Shown: positions 10,308 to 17,685 of the stretch, piece after piece
Layout of the letters: every line of letters starts with the position of its first letter
How positions within the stretch are numbered: the stretch's first letter is position 1
DNA from: Verrucomicrobiota bacterium
Lineage (GTDB): Bacteria; Verrucomicrobiota; Lentisphaeria; JABSQK01; JAJFLO01
Reading direction: 5' to 3'
Assembly: GCA_021772615.1 (NCBI GenBank)
Contig: JAJFLQ010000104.1
Coordinates: 1-64,000, forward strand
DNA: 64,000 bases
Made by a program: the position numbers and the translations under genes
Notes under the pieces: model-generated
Told to the model about the DNA's origin: nothing
What the model saw: only the letters and a program-made list of their open reading frames with translations
Databases searched by the model: none

Positions 10308-10747
10308 ATCCCGAGAGATCAGGACCTGAGTTACGACAATAACTGTAGAACTATACCCCGTAGATGTGATAGTTTCAAGGTTGAATACATGGTGCGGTCG
10401 ATGAAAGAAATTCTGGAATCGCTCCAGTGAATACAGCCTCGCGTGTTTCTGAGATTTGTCGAAACTGAAATCGATTTCGAAATCAGATTGTATCAATTTT
10501 CACGTGGGATGCCGGCGAACCTTCATATTATCCCGGTCTGAATTTGAATCACGGTGAAATTTTCATCGAAAAAAGAACGGACTGCAGGATTCTGGATACG
10601 AGATAATCTTGGATGTTTTGTTTTATAAGAGATTTATATTACAAATTTTATGGCTCGTGATCGGCATTATTGCAGTATGCGGCCGCGTCGACTGTTCCAG
10701 TGTTTATGGCCTTGCTTAACGTGGCTGCGATTTAGATAGACGGTAAT

Positions 10748-10763
10748 TGGCACCATGATTGCT
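10748..10763 (+). promoter_or_regulatory. Sigma-54 (-24/-12) promoter of the small secreted protein
   Basis: TGGCAC, five bases, TTGCT: a full match to the sigma-54 consensus with the correct ten-base GG-to-GC spacing. The predicted transcription start is near 10774, some 58 bases before the ATG at 10832. Together with the site at 10307-10292 it forms a divergent pair in the 590-bp region 10242-10831, which holds no gene. Activator binding sites (tandem inverted repeats 100-200 bp upstream) could not be picked out by eye. Confidence 0.8.
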
Positions 10764-10831
10764 GTCTCCCATACTGTTCATCGTTCGCGCCATTTACAAA
10801 AAATTGTAATCTACAAAACCGGGAGAAAAAA

Positions 10832-11503
10832 ATGAAACGTCATGTTTCCGAACACGCCAGTCACAGTGATCACACCAAGGTTGGGGCACACGCATTGCAT
10901 CGCATACGCCACAGAGCTGCAGTCCCGACAATACTTGTACTCGCAGGGTTGCTGAGTCTCTCCGCGGCGAGCGCAGGGCCGCAGTCGGTCACACTGATCC
11001 GTGACGTAGCGCGTGGCGGTTGGCAATGTTTCGGCTACGGCGCGTTGGACAACGGCGCGAACCCGAGCAGAAATGAGGCGCGGATCCAGGCCGACTGGGG
11101 TCGGGCGACATGGGGCATCGGTATGCGCTACCAACTGGCAGAACCCGTTGATGGGCGGACGGTGTCGTCCGTTCGCGTCGATGTACGCAGCCAGCGAGGG
11201 GTAGGGACAAGGATTCACGCTGCCGTGGCGACCGCGTTCGACGCAACCTTGGAACTAAATCGAACCAATGCGGTGCCGGTCACCGAGTCTTGGCAGACGG
11301 TCGAATTCCAGGTCGGCGACATGCATAAGACCAGACCAGAGAAGATTTCTCCCGAATTTCACGCCGAGGACATGGCGCGGATACAGGTCGTTAAGTTCTT
11401 GCTGTCCAAGCCGGATGATGGCGTGCTCGGCACCGACACGATCTATTTTCGAAATCCTCAGCTGATCTTCGACGACAAGACACTGGCCAGCCGCGACCGG
11501 TAA
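10832..11503 (+). CDS. Small secreted protein with a carbohydrate-binding-like jelly-roll
   Basis: 223 residues. The ATG has GGGAG about eight bases upstream. A long basic/His-rich N-terminus (about 30 residues) precedes a hydrophobic stretch ending AASAG, a signal peptide of unusual length. The mature part reads like a CIA30/CBM-type beta-sandwich: a WQCFGYGALDNG-like opening and a late QTVEFQVGDM, VVKFLLSKPDDG, DTIYFRNPQL pattern, similar in style to the C-terminal domains of the receptor kinase at 38433-45983. No catalytic motif was seen. It is transcribed from a consensus sigma-54 promoter and followed by a strong terminator 210 bases past its stop. It could be a secreted glycan-binding factor. 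Confidence 0.75.
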   Translation: MKRHVSEHASHSDHTKVGAHALHRIRHRAAVPTILVLAGLLSLSAASAGPQSVTLIRDVARGGWQCFGYGALDNGANPSRNEARIQADWGRATWGIGMRYQLAEPVDGRTVSSVRVDVRSQRGVGTRIHAAVATAFDATLELNRTNAVPVTESWQTVEFQVGDMHKTRPEKISPEFHAEDMARIQVVKFLLSKPDDGVLGTDTIYFRNPQLIFDDKTLASRDR

Positions 11504-11540
11504 GATCCGGCAGGACAACAGCGTCTCCTGTGGCTTTCTT

Positions 11541-11580
11541 AGCGTCCCAAAATGCAACGGACACCGTCCCTCGGGACGCT
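11541..11580 (+). promoter_or_regulatory. Mutually exclusive hairpins downstream of the secreted protein
   Basis: GGGACGCT at 11573-11580 can pair with AGCGTCCC at 11541-11548 (8 bp, large loop), or its first six bases with CGTCCC at 11565-11570 (6 bp, two-base loop). The two structures exclude each other. It could be an mRNA 3' structure, an attenuator, or part of a small RNA ending at the terminator at 11713-11744. Confidence 0.35.
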
Positions 11581-11712
11581 GCTTAGATAAATGGCTCTGT
11601 TGGGTAAGGCATTGTCATAATTCGATATAGGTGTCGTTCCTGGATTGCCGGCCATGCTGCATTTTGTCCGACAGCGAGTGGATGCAAACTTTTTTCATGC
11701 ACGCCATGCAAA

Positions 11713-11744
11713 ACGGGCGCCGCGAAAGCGGCGCCTGTTTTTTT
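11713..11744 (+). terminator. Strong rho-independent terminator
   Basis: Stem of about 11 bp (GGCGCCGC paired with GCGGCGCC plus outer pairs), GAAA tetraloop, followed by seven Ts. Oriented for plus-strand transcription from the sigma-54-driven gene, or from a possible short RNA in 11580-11713. Confidence 0.9.
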
Positions 11745-12250
11745 GTACCGCAAGCGCGCCGCCGTTCACACCTTTCCGAAGCATTCCCGCACGCAACTCA
11801 GCGACGGGAGACGCTGCCTCCCAGCCCATTGGCATATGCCTCAAGTAAGTCGGGCTGTCGATCTCGCACGTCTTGTTGTTCACACCTCAGTGTCGAAGTC
11901 ACGTCACATCGTGTCGACCGATTCGCACGGCGTCGCCCGCGCGCGCTGACGCGCGAACTTCCAACAGCCCGCGATCATCGCGCGACGTGTGTCGGCACCA
12001 CTGCAGCAGCGCGATGCGCGGGGTTCACACGCCCTGTCGCCGATGGCGAGTTGGCCACTGTCACGTTCGACTGTGTTCGCGCGACGTCGCGTTCTATTCT
12101 GGCAGTTGACCGATATGGATGGGGCCGCTACCCGCCGCAAGCATACTCAATTGTTCGTCTGATTCGTGATTTAGCTAATGTGCCAATATATTGTGCTCCG
12201 CAATTATGATTTGATTGAGTGAACACTTCGGCTTAAGGGTCAATGACAGA
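11745..12250. other. Intergenic region before the export operon
   Basis: No coding frame here looks real on either strand: the available frames have no ribosome site and atypical composition. It should contain the promoter of the export operon. A weak sigma-70-like pair (TTGTTC, 17 bases, GCTAAT) lies around 12151-12180. No sigma-54 site was found. Confidence 0.4.
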
Positions 12251-13861
12251 ATGAGGAAAATCAATAGTATCGCCGGTGCGACACACCAATTGTGGCTGGT
12301 GATATCGCTATGCGTGGCATGGCCCTTAGTGGCTCAAGATGCAGGAGATTCGTCCGTCCGCGTGCCGACCCAACTCGGGCTTGTCGACGCTGTGCGAATA
12401 GCAGTAAAGACACATCCGCAACTCGAGATTCGCGAGATTCGCGATGACATCGCAGCCGATACTGTGATGGTGGCTCGGGGACAATTCGATTCGCATATTC
12501 GCGCTGCAGCTGGAGAATCTATCGATGTGCTTCCGGAACGTCTGCGCGAGCAACAGCGCTCGGCAGGGGCATCCGATGGTGACATCAATACGTTCGCGTA
12601 TGAGACAAGTGTTCGCAAACAGTTGCGCAGTGGCTTGTCCATCGCTACCGGTATCGAAGTCAGCCGCGTCGACCAGGCATCGGACCGAATTGCTCCGGCT
12701 AATGCGGGGGACTTCAATTTTGTCATCAATCAGCCACTGTGGCGGGGGCGCGGCAGGCAGGTAACAACGGCTGACGAAGCGGCTGCAATCTTCGGCCACG
12801 AAGAAAGCCTCCTTGAATCCAGGCATGTCGCAGCATCAATTATTCGTAACGCCGTGACATCGTATTGGCGCTACTTTGCGGCACTCGAGAGTCTGAAAAT
12901 TCTACAGGCGTCGGAGCAACGAGCCAAGAAGATTCTAACGGATACACTGGAATTGATAGATAAGGATGAGGTTCCGTCTGCGGAGCGGTTTCAACTCGAA
13001 GCCCTGCATTCGCAGAAAGCCGGTCTTCGCATTCGCGCCGAGCAGGAAGCTGTGACGGCGGGGCAACTCTTGATTCTGGCTCTGGGCTTATCGTCGGCTA
13101 CCGTGTCTGAGATGCCTGCCCCGTCAGATCGCTTTCCGGTTACGCCCGATGTGAGCCGATTGCCGGCGGCACCGGATATCGCCACTTTTATTGATGCCGG
13201 TCGGATGTATCGTGACGACTACAAAGCCGCACGAAAGCGCGAGGACATTACCGAGATACAGATGATAGCGGCAGAAGACGGCATCAAGCGAAGATTGGAT
13301 TTCAGCCTTGATATTGGATACGATAATTTCAACCTGGGGCATGGTCTCGATCGCAACCTGGATTCGCTGAATCCCCATGAGAGCGGGTTCAACGCCGGTG
13401 CTTTTTTCATTCTCGATTGGCCTGTTCGCAACGATGCCGCGGTGGGAAACTTCCGTCGGCACCAGTCCTTCTACCAGCTTGCGCGCGTGTCTACATTCGA
13501 TCTTGGCAGAACCATCGAGGCTTCGATCACAGTCACGGTAAACGCACTTCACAACAGTGCGCTCGAGGTTGGTAAAACCGAGGAGGCGGGGCGACTGTTT
13601 CAGCGGACGCTGGAGAATGAACGGCAAAAACTACATCTCGGCATGGCTACCTATATCGATCTTATCAGCTATGAGGATCGGCTCACCGATGTGCAGTTGC
13701 GGGCGGTAGCGGCGAAATTGCGATATTTCGAAGCCGTTGTGAGGTTGAGCTTCGAAGCCGGGCTGTTGCTTCCCGGTAACGACAACGTGATGGTGTCTAT
13801 CGATTTCAACAGGTTGGTCGAGGTGCCGGATACCGAGCACGTGGGGGGCGATATTCGGTGA
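12251..13861 (+). CDS. TolC-family outer-membrane efflux protein
   Basis: 536 residues. The ATG at 12251 is followed by a signal peptide ending near PLVAQ; a TTG at 12215 is in frame but less likely. The protein has the internal duplication and long alpha-helical, heptad-rich segments of the TolC/OEP family: first half with an FNFVINQPLWRG strand, second half with FSLDIGYDNF and a long helix ending QLRAVAAKLRYFEAVVRL. TolC proteins trimerise into the outer-membrane exit duct of type I export systems. It is first in an operon with an HlyD adaptor (30 bp downstream) and two ABC exporters, so it is the dedicated exit pore. Substrate specificity cannot be read from it. Confidence 0.9.
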   Translation: MRKINSIAGATHQLWLVISLCVAWPLVAQDAGDSSVRVPTQLGLVDAVRIAVKTHPQLEIREIRDDIAADTVMVARGQFDSHIRAAAGESIDVLPERLREQQRSAGASDGDINTFAYETSVRKQLRSGLSIATGIEVSRVDQASDRIAPANAGDFNFVINQPLWRGRGRQVTTADEAAAIFGHEESLLESRHVAASIIRNAVTSYWRYFAALESLKILQASEQRAKKILTDTLELIDKDEVPSAERFQLEALHSQKAGLRIRAEQEAVTAGQLLILALGLSSATVSEMPAPSDRFPVTPDVSRLPAAPDIATFIDAGRMYRDDYKAARKREDITEIQMIAAEDGIKRRLDFSLDIGYDNFNLGHGLDRNLDSLNPHESGFNAGAFFILDWPVRNDAAVGNFRRHQSFYQLARVSTFDLGRTIEASITVTVNALHNSALEVGKTEEAGRLFQRTLENERQKLHLGMATYIDLISYEDRLTDVQLRAVAAKLRYFEAVVRLSFEAGLLLPGNDNVMVSIDFNRLVEVPDTEHVGGDIR

Positions 13862-13891
13862 CAGCTTAACAACGTTTATCCGGAGTTGACA

Positions 13892-15307
13892 ATGAGCAGA
13901 CAGATATTTCGCAAAGCGGCGCTGGAGCGGCTTCAGTCTCCAGAGCAATTGGATCAAGTGATCCAGATCACCACGCCAAAGGGATGGATCGCGTTGGCGG
14001 CTGTGTGGATGCTGCTCGCGACGGCGGTATTGTGGGGCATTTACGGCAGTGTGCCGAGTAAGGTCATCGGCAACGGCATGCTGATAAAATCGGGAGGCGT
14101 CTACAAGATCGTGTCGCATGCGGCCGGGCAGATCACTGATATCAGCGTACGTGTCGGTGATGTGGTGCGCAAAGGCGATGTAGTGGCACGCCTTGCGCAA
14201 TGGGACGTCCTCGATGAAATTCGCTCGGTAAAGGCGCAATTGTCCGAGGTCGTTGCAAAGCGGGAACATATCGATGCTTTCGGTCAGCGCGATATCGAGA
14301 TGCAGAAACAGTTGATGGACGAGCAACGCCGCCTTTTCGAAACGTCGATAGATTCGGCACGTCGCAATTTGGGCGTCCAGGCAGAACTGCTCGAACAACA
14401 GCTGGCAATCCACCAAAGCTCGATAACGATTCTTGAGGATCAACTCAAATGGCAAAAAGAGAAGATCACAAATCAGCAGCAATTGTTCGAACAGGGGCTG
14501 GTCGTAAAGCAAGCCCTTATGACGTCGCAACAGCGCCACGACACCGCGCTCGAGGAAATCCAAAGGAAACATTCACAAATCGAGCGCGAGCGTGCTGTGC
14601 ACGAGCAGCGGTTGCTCGCCGCTAAAGAGGAGATTCAGGGGGCCGAGAATCAGATTCAGCAGTTGGATATCAAGGCATTGCAGCTGGAAAAGCAAAAGGA
14701 ATTAGAGCTGCTGTCGCTTGACCAACAGATCAATGCATTCAATCGCCAGATCGATGCCCTTACATCCAGGATGCACAATCGTTCGCGGGTAATCAGTCCG
14801 TATTCCGGCAGAATACTCGAAGTATCACTCAACGAAAATGATCTCGTCGGCACCGGTACGGCGATCATGACAATGGAGCTGGCGGGCAGGGAGATAAAGG
14901 ACATCGAACTGGTACTTTACGTGCCCACGGCGGACGGAAAAAAGATTCGTCCGGGCATGAGTGTTCAGGTATCACCATCGACGATCAAGAAAGAGGAACA
15001 CGGCGCGTTGATCGGTACGGTCACGTCTGTGGGGTTGTTTCCCGCAAGTCCCGCCGGGATGCGGCGGGTGCTGGGGAACGACTCACTGGTGCACGAAATC
15101 ATGGCGGCAGGTACACCGATCGAGGTCTACGCCGATCTCACACCGAGTTCATCGACGTACAGCGGATACAAATGGACCTCTCCTCTCGGGCCGGATGCGA
15201 AAATATTCAGCGGCACGCAATGTGTTGGCGAAGTTACGGTACAACAACAGCAGCCGATAACGCTGATCATCCCACTGCTACGGAAAACCTTTGGCATTTA
15301 TCAGTAG
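13892..15307 (+). CDS. HlyD-family adaptor of an NHLM-type peptide export system
   Basis: 471 residues from the ATG at 13892, which has CGGAG six bases upstream; an in-frame TTG two codons earlier is too close to that site. A short cytoplasmic N-terminus precedes one transmembrane helix (residues about 33-55), then a biotinyl-lipoyl half (GGVYKIVSHAAGQI, VRVGDVVRKGDVVARL), a long coiled coil (about 100-280), the second lipoyl half (RVISPYSGRI) and a beta-barrel domain. This is the membrane-fusion protein linking inner-membrane ABC exporters to TolC. The order HlyD, C39-ABC, second ABC is that of NHLM (nitrile hydratase leader microcin) export loci. Confidence 0.9.
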   Translation: MSRQIFRKAALERLQSPEQLDQVIQITTPKGWIALAAVWMLLATAVLWGIYGSVPSKVIGNGMLIKSGGVYKIVSHAAGQITDISVRVGDVVRKGDVVARLAQWDVLDEIRSVKAQLSEVVAKREHIDAFGQRDIEMQKQLMDEQRRLFETSIDSARRNLGVQAELLEQQLAIHQSSITILEDQLKWQKEKITNQQQLFEQGLVVKQALMTSQQRHDTALEEIQRKHSQIERERAVHEQRLLAAKEEIQGAENQIQQLDIKALQLEKQKELELLSLDQQINAFNRQIDALTSRMHNRSRVISPYSGRILEVSLNENDLVGTGTAIMTMELAGREIKDIELVLYVPTADGKKIRPGMSVQVSPSTIKKEEHGALIGTVTSVGLFPASPAGMRRVLGNDSLVHEIMAAGTPIEVYADLTPSSSTYSGYKWTSPLGPDAKIFSGTQCVGEVTVQQQQPITLIIPLLRKTFGIYQ

Positions 15308-15358
15308 CAGACCGTTCCCGTCCATTTCCAGCCTTACGACCCACGAAGGCGTACATGC

Positions 15359-17551
15359 ATGAGCACTAAACCGACACATGTAAAACAAGCGGCTGCACTG
15401 CGAACCCGAATCGCTACGTGCCCGACGATACTGCAGATGGAGGCAGTGGAATGCGGTGCCGCATCGCTTGCAATGATCCTGGGGCACCACGGATTGTGGG
15501 TGCCGCTCGAAGAATTGCGCGATGCCTGCGGTGTGTCGCGGGACGGTAGTAAGGCCAGCAATGTTGTCAAGGCGGCACGCCGCTACGGCATGATTGCCAA
15601 AGGGTTCAAAAAGGGCATGGACAATTTGGGTGAATTGACGTTCCCCGTCATCGTCTTCTGGAATTTCAACCACTATCTGGTGCTCGAAGGATTCAAAGGA
15701 GGAAAGGCGTATCTGCGCGACCCGGCCCGCGGTCGACGCGTCGTCGATATACAGGACTTCGATGAGTCTTTCACAGGCGTTGTGTTGTCCTTCGAGAGAG
15801 GCGATGATTTCCGGAAGGGGGGCAATTCGCCGAATGTCATTAAGGCGCTTGCCAGCCGGATCAAGGGGTCCGAAGCCGCGCTCGTATTTGTCGTGCTTGC
15901 AGGGCTCGGGTTGGTTATTCCCGGGTTGGTTATCCCCATATTTGCCAAGATCTTCGTTGACAACATTCTCGTGGGTCAGATGCAAGACTGGTTCAAACCC
16001 CTTCTTCTCGGCATGGGCATCACAGCCTTGCTGCGGGGGATCCTCGTTTGGATGCAGGAGTATTATCTGCTTCGTTTCGAGACCAAGTTGGCGCTGAATT
16101 CATCGGGGAGATTCCTGTGGCACATTTTGCGTCTTCCAATGTCATTTTTTACGCAACGCCATTCTGCCGAAATCGGGTCGCGCGTGGCGATCAATGATCG
16201 TATCGCTTCGCTGCTATCCGGCGAATTGGCGACGACGTTTATAAACTGCTTTCTGATTGTATTTTACGCCGTAATTATGATGTATTACGACGCCGTATTG
16301 ACCCTTGTCGGCATCGCGACTGCGGCGGTGAACATTGTCGTATTGGTTTTGGTTAACCGCATGCGCGTCGACCAGAACATGAAGCTGCAGAAGGACAGCG
16401 GCAAGTTCATAGGCGTCACAATCGGTGGTTTGCGCAATATCGAAACGCTTAAAGCGACCGGTGGTGAGTCCGATTTCTTTGCGACCTGGTCCGGGTACCA
16501 GGCGAATTTGCTAAACACGCGCCGTCAGCTCGAGGCGTCATTGACCGTGGTCGGGGTTGTTCCGGTGATGTTGACCGGTCTGAATACGGTTGCGGTTCTC
16601 ACTTTTGGTGCGCTACGTGTGATGGACGGTCATCTCACCATCGGTATGCTGGTCGCTTTCCAGAGTTTGATGGCGGGATTTATCGCGCCGGTAAACCAGA
16701 TGGTGCAAATGGGCGGCGCGCTGCAGGATATCAAGGCGGGTATGGCGCGGATCGACGACGTGTTTCGTTACCAATTGGACCCGGCTTTCGGAGACGCCGC
16801 GATAGCGATCCAGGAGGACGATAAGTCCCGGCTCACGGGGCGTCTGGAGGTCCGTGAGCTATCGTTCGGTTACAGTCGGTTAGACCCTCCGCTTGTGCAG
16901 GATTTCAGCCTGCGATTACAGCCCGGGGCGCGTGTTGCGCTGGTCGGTTTCTCGGGCAGCGGAAAGTCGACAATTGCCAAAGTCGTTGCCGGTCTTTATC
17001 GTCCGTGGGCCGGCACAATATTCTTCGACGGGCGTCCGCGCGACGACATAACGCGAGCGATCGTAAATACCTCCGTAGCGGTGGTGGATCAGGATATTTT
17101 TATGTTCGAGGGTACGGTTAAAGATAACCTGACGCTGTGGGACAGCACCATTCCTGAATCCGATTTGGTGCAGGCCGCAAAAGACGCATGCATTCACGAC
17201 GAGATAACGGCACGGGTCGGAGGCTACGATTTCATCGTCACTGAAGGCGGCGGCAACTTTAGCGGCGGTCAATTGCAGAGGTTGGAGATCGCGCGCGCCC
17301 TGGCAATAAACCCAACGATCCTGATTCTGGATGAAGCCACCAGTGCACTTGATCCGGTCACCGAACAACGGGTCGACGATAATATCCGACGACGGGGCTG
17401 CACATGCCTGATCGTCGCACATCGATTGAGCACCATTCGCGACTGTGACGAGATTATCATGCTCGATAACGGCAAGGTCGTCCAGCGCGGCACTCACGAA
17501 GAAATGTCGCAAGCAGAAGGGCCCTACAGGCAATTGATCGAAGTGGCGTAG
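15359..17551 (+). CDS. Peptidase-containing ABC exporter (C39 peptidase, membrane and ATPase domains)
   Basis: 730 residues. The N-terminal C39 peptidase is complete: Gln26 and Cys32 in QMEAVECGAAS, His105 in NFNHYL, Asp121 in RDPARG. It cleaves double-glycine leader peptides during export. Next come the transmembrane helices (about 170-440) and a full ATPase: Walker A GFSGSGKST (about 529), signature FSGGQLQR, Walker B ILILDEAT, H-loop AHRLSTI. It sits between the HlyD adaptor and a second ABC protein, the NHLM arrangement. All catalytic residues are present, so it should be active. The cargo with a GG-type leader was not found in the window. Confidence 0.93.
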   Translation: MSTKPTHVKQAAALRTRIATCPTILQMEAVECGAASLAMILGHHGLWVPLEELRDACGVSRDGSKASNVVKAARRYGMIAKGFKKGMDNLGELTFPVIVFWNFNHYLVLEGFKGGKAYLRDPARGRRVVDIQDFDESFTGVVLSFERGDDFRKGGNSPNVIKALASRIKGSEAALVFVVLAGLGLVIPGLVIPIFAKIFVDNILVGQMQDWFKPLLLGMGITALLRGILVWMQEYYLLRFETKLALNSSGRFLWHILRLPMSFFTQRHSAEIGSRVAINDRIASLLSGELATTFINCFLIVFYAVIMMYYDAVLTLVGIATAAVNIVVLVLVNRMRVDQNMKLQKDSGKFIGVTIGGLRNIETLKATGGESDFFATWSGYQANLLNTRRQLEASLTVVGVVPVMLTGLNTVAVLTFGALRVMDGHLTIGMLVAFQSLMAGFIAPVNQMVQMGGALQDIKAGMARIDDVFRYQLDPAFGDAAIAIQEDDKSRLTGRLEVRELSFGYSRLDPPLVQDFSLRLQPGARVALVGFSGSGKSTIAKVVAGLYRPWAGTIFFDGRPRDDITRAIVNTSVAVVDQDIFMFEGTVKDNLTLWDSTIPESDLVQAAKDACIHDEITARVGGYDFIVTEGGGNFSGGQLQRLEIARALAINPTILILDEATSALDPVTEQRVDDNIRRRGCTCLIVAHRLSTIRDCDEIIMLDNGKVVQRGTHEEMSQAEGPYRQLIEVA

Positions 17552-17685
17552 GCCGCGCGTGATCTGTTTCGTCGTGCGCTGTGTTTTTTTCGCGGCAGCA
17601 GGCGTTGTCGCGTTGTTCAGAGCTGTGCGTGAATATGCCGCTTTCGGCTCGAAGTCCTACCCAGTGCGATTGATAATTACAGCAT

